DNA of 64,000 nucleotides from Diospyros lotus (Eukaryota > Streptophyta > Magnoliopsida > Ericales > Ebenaceae): the NCBI RefSeq assembly GCF_014633365.1, contig NC_068338.1, positions 20,718,616 through 20,782,615 on the forward strand, in the 5' to 3' direction. The notes under the pieces were generated by a model, which saw only the letters and a list, made by a program, of their open reading frames with translations, was not told the DNA's origin and made no database searches. Numbering within the stretch: the stretch's first letter is position 1; each line of letters begins with the position of its first letter. Position numbers and translations under genes: made by a program. Below, piece after piece: positions 49,438 through 60,867 of the stretch.

Positions 49438-51345
49438 ATGGCAAACACTCGGGGACATCGATGAACTCTCTCTCAAGGCGTAGAGACACGCCTGCCACCA
49501 CGAAACTCTCAGCAACAGGGAGCGCCTCCCACTATTCACAATTCTCAGCAACATCCTCCCCCTCATAACGCTCAAACACAAGGAGGTGATCGCTCCATTT
49601 CTTCAAACCGACAGATGGAGGGTCAATCAATCCCACCTCTACTTAACATGGGCTCAGGATCACTCCCTACTGATCAAGCTGGGACCTCACAACAGCCACC
49701 ACATACGGTCCCATGGGAAGAGTATGAAGCATTGAGACAACAACACGTTGAAGGCATGCAAGCACTACGAGACATGGCTGGTGTACTCATACCTGGAGGG
49801 ACGTTGCCGGATACTCTAAAAAAGTTTATGCCACCTGTTGAACCTCAACCCGAGGCAGGAGTTGATTCCTATCAAGAGGTTACTCCCGATTCACATTCAC
49901 GATCTACGCCTCCACGCGAGGGTAGACCCAGATCTCCACCACCAAGAAGGATCCCTCATTCCATGCCTCGAAAAAATGAAAACCCAAGAATGGAAAATAG
50001 GACCAGAAGCCCTCAAAGACGGAGGTATCACGAAACAGTGGCCAGTACACCAACAAGACATGACAACCGGACGACAGCTAGTATGCGTGATGACATGAAA
50101 AGAGTAGTAGAAGAGGTGCTTGAGAAGAAAAAACTAATCCCGGCAACAGAAAAGCACCAACATAGAAAATGTCCTTTTACTGCAGATATATTAGAAAGAC
50201 CTCTGCCTCAAAAATTCAAGATGCCTCAAATCACCCCCTATTCCGGCAAGGATGACCCATATGATCATGTTCAGAATTACGAGTCGCTGATGATATTGCA
50301 CGGATGGGATGACGACGTGATGTGCCGAGCATTTTCCTTAACATTATCAGGACATGCACGAACATGGTTCAACAGCCTTCCAGAAGCCTCTATTTCATCA
50401 TTTGGGTAGCTTAGAACAGAATTTACCAAAGCTTTTGTGATAAACAGTCGAAGAAAGAAGGATGCCACATATTTGCTCAGCATACGACAAGGAAATAAGG
50501 AATCCTTACGTCAATTTGTGGACAGATTTCGTAATGCTACTCTTGAAGTTCCAGACTTGCCGGCTTAAGTGGCGGTATTCGCTATGCTCCAAGGGACATG
50601 TCTCGCCTCTCTTCAAGAATCACTTTCTTTAGATCCTCCAGCATCCTTGGCCGATCTATTTGTTAGAGCAAACCGATATATCCTTCACACTGAGATTATG
50701 AGGAACGTGGCGGGGAAAGAGGATAAAGAAAGGAAAAGAAAAGAACGTGAAGGGGAAGAAGAGTTTATTCGACGACAGGAAAGAAGTAGAAGACCGGATG
50801 TACCAAAACCTCATTTTAATCATTATACTCGGCTCTTACAACCCCGATCAACTATATTAGCTGCAGTAGAGGGAGAAGGACTTCTTAAACTACCCCACAG
50901 AGTTGACCGCCCCATGGGAAAAAATCAGGGAGAGTATTACAGATATCATCGAACTAGAGGGCATTCCACTGACCACTGTAGAGAATTGAAGAATCAGATT
51001 GAGATGCTCATTCGTGAGGGACACTTGCAAAGATATGTGAGATGCGAAGAAGAAGAAAACAGGGGACCCCAGCAAAGGGGAGATAGGCGTGATGGGCATG
51101 AAAGGCCAAATCCGAGACAACAAGAGAGAATAGGAGATCATCGACAAGATACTCATGTAGACAATGAACCGACTCAGCAGGCCATTCACGTTATTTCAGG
51201 TGGGGAAACCCTAGGTGGGGACATATCAGCCTCCCGAAAAGCATACGCCTGTCAAGCCTACCAAGTTAACTCAGTAATGGAAGTAAGGGATGATGAAGAG
51301 CCAATCACCTTCGCCCCAACCGATCGGGGTGATGTAATACTCCCA
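49438..51345 (+). pseudogene. Tat gag, broken
   Basis: Gag starts at the ATG 49438 (MANTRGH) and stays in the same frame throughout. It is interrupted by TGA at 49462-49464, TAG at 50407-50409 and TAA at 50566-50568. The capsid-like region is around 50200-50700 (YSGKDDPYDHVQNYESLM ... ARTWFNSLP). A CX2C-like knuckle is degenerate (YYRYHRTRGHSTDHC). A basic, Pro/Arg-rich linker precedes the capsid region. Confidence 0.88.
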
Positions 51346-51735
51346 CATGATGATCCCATGGTTATTTCAGCAGTCGTAGCCAAGCACCCTATCAGTAGAA
51401 TTCTGGTAGATAGTGGCAGTTCTGTCAACCTGATCTATTGGAACTGCTTTGAACAAATGCATTTATCTTACGACCGGCTGAAGAAAGTATCCTCACCTCT
51501 ATATAGTTTCACTGGAGAAGCAGTTCCAGTTGCAAGATCAATTCAGTTGCCTATCACATTAGGTGTGGACCCCCAACTCGTAACTCGACAAGCAAATTTT
51601 ATGGTGGTTAAAACCTCTTCGGCAGCATATAATATGATCTTACGACGCCCGTTACTCAATGATCTAAGGGCCGTGGTGTCCTCCTACTATTTATTGATGA
51701 AATTCCCCACACCCGCCGGAGTAGGACAAGTTTGA
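51346..51735 (+). pseudogene. Tat aspartic protease
   Basis: It is continuous in frame with gag. The active-site motif LVDSGSSVNLIYW lies near 51405-51443. The domain is followed by a TGA at 51733-51735 before the reverse transcriptase. The motif itself is intact. Confidence 0.85.
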
Positions 51736-53345
51736 GGAGATCAAAAGAAAGCCCGAACTTGCTATGTGTCGTCCACAAAAGGGAAAAAAGCTGAAGAAAC
51801 CTTATCCATAGCTAAGAAAGCCATACATAAATCCTTGGAGGAAGGAGCCGCACATAAACCTCAACTTGTTGAGGAATTGGAAACAGTACATCTAAGTGAA
51901 TCAGATTCAGAGAAAATAGCGTATGTGGGATCCCAGCTTCCGGAGCATACGAAAGAAGAAATTGCAAGATGCCTGCGGGAAAACTCAGACATATTTGTTT
52001 GGAAACCGAAAGATATGCCAGGAATCAGTCCAGAAGTAATATGTCACCACTTGAATGTGGACCCCCAATTCAAGCCGGTCCGACAAAAGAAGCGAAACAT
52101 TGCCCCTGATAGACTACACGCATTAGAAGAAGAAGTTGACAAATTGCTAAAAGCGGGCTTCATTCGAGAGGTATTATATCTAGACTGGTTGGCCAATGTT
52201 GTTATGGTCCTGAAACCTAATGGAAAATAGCGTGTTTGTGTGGATTTCACCAATCTCAATAAGGCATGCCCCAAAGACTCATACCCGCTACCACGGATCG
52301 ACTGTCTTGTGGACGAAACGTCTGGATACCAGTTTTTGAGCTTTCTGGATGCCTTCTCAGGGTACCACCAAATAATGATGTACCCCCCGGACCAAGAGAA
52401 GACGTCATTCATCACTGAAAATGGCACATATTGCTACCAAGTCATGCCTTTTGGACTTAAGAACGCCGGAGCCACTTATCAACGCATGGTGAACAAAGTC
52501 TTTAAAAAACTGCTGGGCGACACGATGGAAGCATATGTTGACGACATGATTGTGAAAAGTCGAAAGGACGAATCCCATGTAGAAAAACTAGCGCAAGTGC
52601 TGGGAGTCTTCAGACAATATAAGATGCGGTTAAATCCAACAAAGTGTGCCTTTGGCGTACAGTCCGGAAAATTCTTGGGATACATGATCACGCAAAGAGG
52701 AATCAAGGCGAACCCTGAGAAAATACAAGCAATATTGGACATGGAACCACCAGCATCAACTAAGGAAGTCCAGCGATTGACAGGGTGAATGGCAACTCTT
52801 GGACGTTTTCTCTCCAAGTCAGCCGAAAGAGAGTTACCCTTCTTACGAACATTAAGAGCGGGAAAAAGTTTGAATAGACAGAGCAATGCCAAAAGTCATT
52901 TGAAGCGTTAAAGGAATATTTGAAAGAAGTTCCCCTATTAACACGACCAGAAATTGGAGAGACATTGTACTTATATTTGGGGATAAGTGATGAAGCCATA
53001 AGTGCAGTATTAATCAGAAAAGAAGGACATGTGGATCGACCAATATATTATGTCAGTAAGGTATTACAGGGCCCCGAGACACGTTATCCAGTGGTAGAAA
53101 AAATGGCATTAGCATTGGTAAACGCATCCAGAAAGTTGAGGCCATACTTCCAAGCTCATTCGATCATCGTACTTACAGATCAGCCCTTGTGAAGTATTCT
53201 ACAAAAGCCCGAATGTTCCGGTCGCCTTACCAAATGGTCCATCGAGTTAAGTGAATATGATGTCCAGTATCAACCTCGACAAGCCATAAAAGGACAAGCG
53301 CTAACTGACTTTATTGTGGAATGTACACACTTAGGGAAGGCAATA
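51736..53345 (+). pseudogene. Tat reverse transcriptase and first RNase H
   Basis: Reverse transcriptase runs about 52050-52790, with VCVDFTNLNKACPKD, the fingers/palm motif MPFGLKNAGATYQR and the catalytic YVDD near 52537-52548. The first RNase H follows (LYLYLGISDEAISAVL). Breaks: TAG 52228-52230, TGA 52786-52788, a one-base frameshift near 52863-52868, TAG 52875-52877 and TGA 53190-53192. After the frameshift coding continues in a different frame. Confidence 0.9.
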
Positions 53346-53760
53346 GAAAATAGGTAGGCAGAATGGTCGTTGTTTGTTGATAGAGCATCGGGTTCACAGG
53401 GGAGTGGCGCTGGGATAGTACTCGTGTCCCCTGAGGGAGAAACGTTTGAGTATTCACTACGATTTGCTTTTTCGAGCACCAACAACGTAGCTGAATATGA
53501 AGCATTAATCGCCGGAATGAGGATAGCAAGAAAAATGGAAGTAGCACGATTGATTGCTCATAGTGATTCTCAGTTGATTGTGCAGCAGTTTCAAGGACAA
53601 TATGAAACCAGAGAGCAGATAATGGCCCAATACTTGTGCAAAGTAAAAGACCTAGCACAGACATTTCAGAGCTTCCAGTTAACACAAATAAACAGATCAC
53701 TCAACGGACATGCTGATGCTTTATCTAAACTAGCGTCCACTAAAGAAACAACCGAAAAAG
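53346..53760 (+). pseudogene. Tat archaeal-type second RNase H
   Basis: A second RNase H-like domain follows the first, with the D-E-D-D pattern visible as FVDRASG, EYEALIAGM, SDSQLIVQQF and HADALSKLA. This extra domain is specific to the Tat lineage among plant Ty3 elements. A TAG at 53355-53357 cuts its N-terminal edge. Confidence 0.85.
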
Positions 53761-55084
53761 CAGTATTTGTTGAAATGCTTCATCAGTCGAGCATCGAAGA
53801 AAAAGAGGTATCGTGTGTGGAGACAGGGGTGGATTGGAGATCGTCCTTCTATCGTTATCTCACTAACAATGAATTACCAGATGATCCACAAGAGGTGAGA
53901 AGACTTAAGATGCGAGCTTCAAGGTTTACCATCATAGACGGGATATTATATAAGCGAGCTTATACTACACCTCTTCTCAAATGATTAGGCCCTCAAGAGG
54001 CCGAATATGTCTTGGCAGAAGCTCATAGTGGAGTATGTGGAGAGCACTTGGGAGCAAGAGCCCTAGTAACCAAAATCTTGAGAGCCGGTTTCTTTTGGCC
54101 AACATTAAGGTCAGACGCGTTAAAGAAAGTCAAATCATGTGACAAATGTCAACGACACGCTCCAGTCCAATCTGTCCCGATATCTCAGTTGCAACCTGTG
54201 TTCCAGCCTATACCATTTGCTCAGTGGGGTTTGGATATTCTGGGACCTTTTCCTCAAGCGTCTGGGCAAAGAAAATTTTTAATAGTGGCCACTGACTATT
54301 TCACCAAATGGATTGAAGCTGAGGCATTGGCTACTATTACGGCACGAAAAGTGGAGGCAATGGTATGGAAAGACATTGTGTGCCGGTTTGGGATACCAAG
54401 AATTATCGTCACTGATCATGGGAAGCAATTCGACTGTAACTCCTTTAGGAAATTCTGTGATGACCTAGAAATTCAACTAAGATTCGCTTCAGTGGCATAT
54501 CCCCAAGCTAATGGACAAGTTGAGGTCAGTAACCGAACCATATTACATAGTCTAAAAACCCGACTTGAAAGAGCCAGAGGCACATGGGCCAACGAGCTAC
54601 CCACTATTTTGTGGGCTTATCGAACAACTAGTCGGGTCGCTACAGGAGAAACTCCGTTCAATCTAGTATATGGAACATAAGCTTTAATTCCTATTGAAAT
54701 TCCGGCTAAGTCCCCAAGACTGATGGCATATGAGGAAGAAGACGGCGCAAGGAATTCTGAAGCGTTGCGAGAAATTTGGATTTGATTGAAGAGTAGAGGG
54801 ATAACACTGCCATGAAGATAGCTGCATATCAAAGAAGAGTAGCTAGTTATTTCAACTCTCGGGTGAAGAACAGACCCATGAAAGAAGGAGATTTAATACT
54901 TCAAAGATCTGTTGTAACCAATGCGCTAAGGGATGATGGAAAGTTATGAGCAAATTTGGAAGGGCCGTACCGCATTCTAAAACTGATTGGCCCCAACACT
55001 TGCATTTTACACTCTTTCAGGAGACACTATGGGGAAAACATGGAATTTGAACTATCTAAAGTTGTATACGAACAATGTAACTGA
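53761..55084 (+). pseudogene. Tat integrase
   Basis: The HHCC zinc-binding region is near 54020-54150 (AHSGVCGEH ... CDKCQ). The DD35E core has GLDILGP, VTDHGKQF and GQVEVSN. A C-terminal region (GPYRILKLIG) follows. Breaks: TGA 53982-53984, TAA 54678-54680, a probable one-base frameshift near 54767-54772 and further stops to the end at 55084. Confidence 0.88.
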
Positions 55085-55202
55085 GAAGATATCTGTAATA
55101 ACATAAGTCCTAAATGGGACCGTGGACGTAGGCACATTTGGCCGAACCACGTAAAAATGCTTGTGTACCCATGGTTGTCATTTTATCTTCGGAAAAGAAA
55201 AG

Positions 55203-55587
55203 ATCGAGCCCGTTGTCCCACCTATGGCCCGGCAACGAGGTAAAACTACGATCAAGCCCGTTGTCCCGCCTAAGGCTCGGCAACGAGGTAAAACTACGAT
55301 CGAGCCCGTTGTCCTGCCTATGACCCGGCAACGAGGTAAAACTACGATCGAGCCCGTTGTCCCGCCTATGGCCCGACAACGAGGTAAAACTACGATCGAG
55401 CTCGTTGTCCCGCCTATGGCCCGGCAACGAGGAAAACTACGATCGAGCCCGTTGTCCCGCCTATGGCCCGGCAACGAGAAAAACTACGATCGAGCCCGTT
55501 GTCCCGCCTATAGCTTGGCAACAAGGTAAAACTAAGATCGAACCCGTTGCCTTGCTCACAGCCCGGTAACGAGGAAAAATACGCTCA
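55203..55587 (+). repeat. 48-bp tandem array in the Tat 3' region, about 8 units
   Basis: Units begin GTTGTCCCGCCTATGGCC and include GCAACGAGGTAAAAC and TACGATCGAGCCC. The spacing is 47-48 bp. The first seven are close copies and the last is diverged. The array lies between the end of pol and the 3' end of the antisense gene. Tandem arrays in this position are known from other Tat elements and can seed satellite DNA. The open frames across it are by-products of the repeat. Confidence 0.9.
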
Positions 55588-55800
55588 AAGCTCACCACAT
55601 CGTACATGATTCAATAGCGAAAGAAAAGTCTTGATCTTATATCACTAAAGACAACAATGAAAGAATAAATAAAGCAATATAGAACAGAGCACATTGGGTA
55701 GAACAAAGAAAAGACAAGACATTCATTGATAAAACAAGCAAACTACAACGAAAGGAGCACATTGGCCCGGCAACAGCGGAAAACAAACTACAATGAGGGT

Positions 55801-58202
55801 CTACTCTCGGGAGCGGGACTTGCGAGAGGAATGCTTAGAAGATCCCAACAAAACAACAGGAATCTCAGGAGGCCCCGTGGGGAATTCCCCTTCTTCAACC
55901 TCGACCGTGTGAGGGATATCTTCATCGGCCACACCAGGATCCTCTCCAACGGCTCCGGGATCAACCATCATGCCTTCTCCCCCATGATTGAAAGGAAACG
56001 GATTCCAAGGACCCGTCAAATTTTCCAAATCATCCACTAAGTAAGAATCCAGATAAGAAGAAGGACTCATAGGTTCATTCGGCTCATACTGACGCCAATC
56101 TACTTGATGGGACTCCTCAACTTCGCGAGTAAGAAAAAGTTCAGGAAAAGTCTCTCCCGGACGCTGAGATTCTAGATGTGCACGGGCCAGATAAAATCCG
56201 TATTTCAGGAAGCCGGAAGCATACTTTCCCTTCTTGTCTTGACAGTCAGTTGAGAGACGATATTCCTTCACTGCTTCAGCCCGAATAGCCCGAGCATCTT
56301 TCCGACTTATCTTCAATTCTGACAGGCACAGAGAATGTTCCTGCAAAAGTGCCTCATGTTGCGCCATCAAATCAACATTCTTATGCTCTTCAGCTTCTGG
56401 CTGGGAGCGTAAATCTTTAATTTCCCCGTGAAGACCCGAGGTACCAACAGAAACCTCAGACAGTCGATCCTGCATTCGCCCAATCTCTGCCTCTGCATTC
56501 ATCTTCCCGAGCTCCACTCGACGAGCACGACCCTTTAACTCTTGGCTCTCCTCATTCCAGGAAAATTGACGCTTCCTCCAATATGACATTTGGGTCTCTA
56601 CTTGTTCACGATAGGCCCTGTCCCTTGCGTTAGAAGCAACGATTCCTTGGATACCTTGCACCAGGAACTGCTCTGCTTCGTCCCTAGTCTGGGCATAATT
56701 ACCATCGATAAATAGTCTTTCCTCTCGAGGGAGAATGGTGGAATAAATGAGGCGAGCACCAATCCTCGGTTCAGTAACCGAGTCTGTCTCCAATACCCCT
56801 GGGGAAACTTCAAAGTCTCGACCACTAAGTTTCGTACCGTCTCCAAGAATCATGGTATGTCTCACATTACCTGGAATGGGAAGTATAGGAGGGGGCCTCA
56901 ATGCTTTCTCGCCTTCAAGACGGCGACGATCTTTCCTATTTGGGACTACAGGATGGCGACATTCTTCTTCCACCTGTGCCATGTCACCAATAAACCGAGA
57001 AGACGAGCTTCGCCCCCCTTGAGAATTGGGAGCAGGAGAGGGGATGTCTACAGCCTCTTCATGAGAAAGAGGAATTGATAGACTTTCCGTATGAGTAGGA
57101 GCTTTAGCACTAGAGTGATCGCTTCTTGGACGATGACGCCTTTCCACCCCAGTGGGAGAAACGCCGACAGGTATACGCGACCGAGGAGGGCGGGAGCTCG
57201 TAGATCCCTCAGCTCCATGTGTAGAAACCCTGGCCGCTGTCGCAGCACGCGCCTCCTCCTCGTGGTGGCGTCTACGCAACTCCATCAGTCTACCCAATCC
57301 GGCCATTTCTACAAAAATCAATACAAAGCATTTAGCATGGAGAAATAGTGCGACAATGGAAAAAGAAAGATAATGGCAAAAGATATTCTACCCCCAGGAG
57401 TGTTTTCCTCCTGAGGATGAAAATGAGGAAGGGAAGATGATCCAGGCATTTCCATCTCTTCCTCATCGACTCCTTCCATTTCTTCATTGGATAGCGTGGA
57501 AGAGCGAGGAGGAATAGCTGGTGTCACGACCCCCCAACCCGCGATTTTGAGATTCTCCAAAGTCAAAAGGCTCCTCAACTCGACGGGGCCCTGCGTCGTT
57601 AACATTTCTACTAGATGACGATACACACCCCGAACTTCCTTGCAGGGAGGAAACCCTTGGCTGACGTCTTAATGATTCTAGTATAAAGGAGCATCCCAAG
57701 TAGATGGAGGTTATATCACTACCCACCGTTCTTCAAACCGATTAATCTTGTTTGGAAGAGCAAGGAACAACTCCAAACCCGACACCTTCTGGAGCGTGTA
57801 AAGGGCCCGATCCTTGTTGGCTTTTCGCAATCGATAGAAACAACTGAAGAGTCTCAAGGAGGGGACGACATCCCTAAGACGACAAAGTATAGAGAAGCCG
57901 ACCATCTGAGCCCAACCCTTAGGATGAAGTTGAGCGGGAACGAACTTGTAGTGACGCAACCACGCCATTGCAAAGAGCGGAAGGGGAAAGCGGAGTCCCA
58001 CCTCAAATGAAGCAAAGTGAAGACCAAGGGAGCCCTCATCTACCTGAGAGGGGTCCGGCTCATCGAGGCGAGGGTACCTAACCATAAATCCAGAAGGCGT
58101 GGCATCATAAACTTGCTCAAAATCCCCGTATCGAAGCCGGGAGCTCAAAGTGGTAGGAATGTGCGCGGGGCCGGGGGGTGATGCCGGTTTTCTCCTCGAC
58201 AT
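55801..58202 (-). CDS. Tat antisense extra gene, three exons, uninterrupted
   Basis: On the minus strand three exons join in phase: 58202-57723 (start MSRRKPASP), 57638-57392 and 57308-55801. Both introns have GT-AG ends (86 and 83... 84-bp scale) and the joined frame is about 744 codons with no stop. Exon 1 (DEGSLGLHFASFEVGLRFPLPLF ... WAQMVGFSILCRL split here for length) resembles the putative gypsy-type transposon domain PF04195. Exon 3 is largely charged and coiled-coil-like in the middle, with an acidic C-terminal part. Sense gag-pol of the same element has over ten stops. Its function is not known. The exon choice is mine from splice signals and phase; an ATG further upstream (58316 frame) is possible but probably lies in a 5' leader intron. 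Confidence 0.75.
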
Positions 58203-58545
58203 ATTAAAAGGTTCAAAGCCGTTACCTTGATACGTTAGAAAAAGCGAACGATCACAACAAGCAAAGTACCTGCACATAAACGCAACGAGAATCAGTACAG
58301 GGGAAAGAAGGAGCAACTGAAGGCCGAGATAAACATTTCAAGCCGTTTAAGGGCATTGCGGCTCCAGGACCTCACGGCCATGACCGAGTGGGAGGCCACT
58401 CGATCATGACCGAGTGGCCCAATGGAAGCTCCCCCAAATGTGGAAAAAGAAGACGTGACCCAGAAACGCGCCAAGACCTGAGAGAATTTGAGTTTTGAAG
58501 CACCTTGGCTGATCCTTGTGAGAATTAAATGAAGACTTGAAGCCC

Positions 58546-58553
58546 TATTTATA
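58546..58553 (-). promoter_or_regulatory. TATA box for the antisense gene
   Basis: Minus-strand CTATAAATAGGG lies about 345 bp upstream of the antisense ATG and outside the 3' LTR, which begins at 58729. A pyrimidine-rich stretch ending in GTGCAG near 58270 suggests a 5' leader intron. The antisense gene therefore appears to have its own promoter. Confidence 0.6.
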
Positions 58554-58728
58554 GAGGCTCAAAAGGCAAAAAAGTCGAAAGCTGTGGAGCAAATACAGAA
58601 AATGAAGAGCAAATGCGCAAAATGGATCTCTCGAGAGATAAACAAAATGCGACAAAAGCGGCACCCATTTTTTCCCAGGATCGTATGCTCTTTTACCCGA
58701 CTCATCGACTAAAAAAGCAGGGAGCAAT

Positions 58729-59814
58729 TGATATACCCGGGAGAACAAAAATGAATCTATGATCGAATGTAGGCCCCAAATAGAAGACAAATCAAAGTCA
58801 AAGGTCAAGGAAAACCCGCTCGGCCAGGCCGGGTGGGAGCCCACTCGGCTGGGCCAAGTGGCTGAGGCCACTCGGCAGAACCGAGTGGTTTTCCCCCCAC
58901 TTGGCCCAACCGAGTGGGGGTTCACTCGGCATGACCGAGTGGAGAGGGTCACTCGGTCATACCGAGTGACCCCTCCCTCAAACTCGGCTTAACCGAGTGA
59001 TGGTCACCCAGCATGACCGAGTGACCCTTCGAGATTGTCAATCCAACCGGATCCCCCCCTCGTGCCGGACGATCAGCATTGCGAAATTTTCGTAATGGGC
59101 GGCGAGATTTCCGCCGAGAAAACCGTGAGGACTCTCTCTCTCCTCCACTATAAATACGAAACCCACCTTCATTCCAAGGTACGCAATTTTGAGTAATCAA
59201 AGTATACTCTTCTCATTTTCTCTCGAGATTCTGACTTAAGCATCGGAGGGTTTGCGCGGGGACCCCCACCCGCGTCCTAACGGTGCTCTCATTTTGCAAG
59301 CCACTCGGTCACCAGGGCCACTCGGTCACCAAGGTCATTCGTAGCCCTCAGGCCACTCGGTCACGGCCACTCGCCGCCCTCAGGTCACTCGGTCACGGCC
59401 ACTCGCCGCCCTCAGGTCACTCGGTCTCCTCAGGCCACCCGTTCATCCAAGACCACTCGTCATCCTCAGGTCACTCGGTCATCAAGGTCACTCGTCATCC
59501 TCAGGTCACTCGGTCATCAAGGTCACTCGTCACCCTCAGGTCACTCGTTCATCCGAGACCATTCGTCGTCCTCAGGTCACCCGTTCATCCGAGACCACTC
59601 GTCATCCTCAGGCCACTCGTTCATCTTGGGCCATCTGATCATCAGCCCACCAAATTTACCAGATCTATCAGATTCTCAACTCTGTAAGATCACCAGATCT
59701 GGACCTCTACCAGATCCAGTTACTCGTCAAGATTCTCATCAGTGAAAGCACGACTCCCAAGACTCTTGTGTCTCTCCTCAATTAAAAATAGATTGTTGTA
59801 TTTTGGCAACAACA
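58729..59814 (+). repeat. 3' LTR of the Tat element
   Basis: The LTR is 1086 bp with the same ends as the 5' LTR and a TATAAATA box at 59149-59156. It is preceded by a purine-rich tract (AAAAAAGCAGGGAG, about 58711-58724) that serves as polypurine tract. It has fewer ACTCGG/CCGAGT hexamer units than the 5' LTR. Confidence 0.93.
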
Positions 59815-59819
59815 AATTA

Positions 59820-60867
59820 TTTTTTCCTATTATTAACAAATAGCTTTTAACTTATGAATCTCAAAAATACTCTCCTACTCTTTTACAATGTAATTATACA
59901 AAAATAAAAATAAAAAATTACAAGAAGTTATGGTTGCCTTACCCGAACCACCATTGCCTTCAATACCCATTTCTAGGTTCAAATGATCGAACCAAAAAAT
60001 AATCATTTTGGGTTCAAATCGGGAAAATGGTTTGTCAATTTGAACACTAGAGAAAGAGAATGGACAGGGTTCGATTTGTCTTTCAGGTTCCACATACCTA
60101 AAATCGAATGTTTCAAACCCTCGAATGAAATAAAGAACGAGAAAAGATGAATTTGGGTTTGTTCAAACCTAAATAAATGAATCTAAATTCATACCAAGTT
60201 GAACAAACCCAAAATAGAGAGAGACTAATTGATTTGGATGTAGAGGATGAAGAAATGATAGTGGCCACTAGTGAAAGCAAATCAAAACCCATTTGACAAG
60301 TGGTTAAAGGAGCTTAGTCATGGTAAAGAGAGAGATGGTGGCCTTTGAACATAAAGGGAAATAAAGGAGAAGAGAGGAGATATATCAGAGAAGATAGAAA
60401 AAAAAAGGAAGAAAGGTCAATGTCTATTTTAAAAATATTGGGGTATTTAGTGCACTTTAAGCAAATTGTAAGGGTGATTCGTAAAATTTAGCATAAGGGT
60501 AATGTTAAGGGGCATTAGTTAAAATACAATAAATGTATATTATTTGAGTCTGAACATCCCTATTGATTGAGCCTTTTTTTTCTACTGTATTCGTCATTGC
60601 ACTTTGAAAACCATATAAAGAATACAATTTGAACTTCTGGAAAGAGTTATAATGTAAGACAGACACCTCCCATTTGAAGCCAGAGACAGATGAGAGTAGA
60701 GTAATTCTAAAAAATAATAGTAATAATTAATTAATTAATTCCCAAGAATACCCTCATCATGCGAGCCAATGAGCGGCGGGAGACAAGCAGTTGCGTTCAA
60801 AGCAAGTCTTCCCCGAAAATTGCAAACAGTCAAACAACATCACGCACTGCAATTGCCCCCATCCAAT
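59820..60867. other. intergenic spacer and F-box gene 3' flank
   Basis: No gene is recognised. The part nearest 60867 is the 3' flank of the F-box/kelch gene. A poly-A-rich stretch occurs near 60398-60408. Confidence 0.5.

Larger units (their letters stand above)
48179..59814 (+). mobile_element. complete Ty3 Tat-lineage (Retand-like) LTR retrotransposon
   Basis: The 11.6-kb element is flanked by a perfect 5-bp target duplication AATTA (48174-48178 and 59815-59819). Both LTRs start TGATATAC and end CAACAACA. Order: 5' LTR, primer-binding site, gag, protease, reverse transcriptase, RNase H, a second archaeal-type RNase H, integrase, a 48-bp tandem array, an antisense gene and the 3' LTR. The dual RNase H and the antisense extra gene are marks of the Tat lineage. 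Near their 3' ends the LTRs differ by about one base in 90, so the insertion is fairly recent, yet gag-pol has many stops. Confidence 0.95.

Noticed and set aside
55110..55569. Overlapping open frames on both strands at 55.1-55.6 kb
   Set aside because: They are created by the 48-bp tandem array, whose unit is a multiple of three; no protein family is recognisable.
55203..55587. CRISPR-like regular repeat
   Set aside because: Units are contiguous with no unique spacers and lie in a plant retrotransposon.
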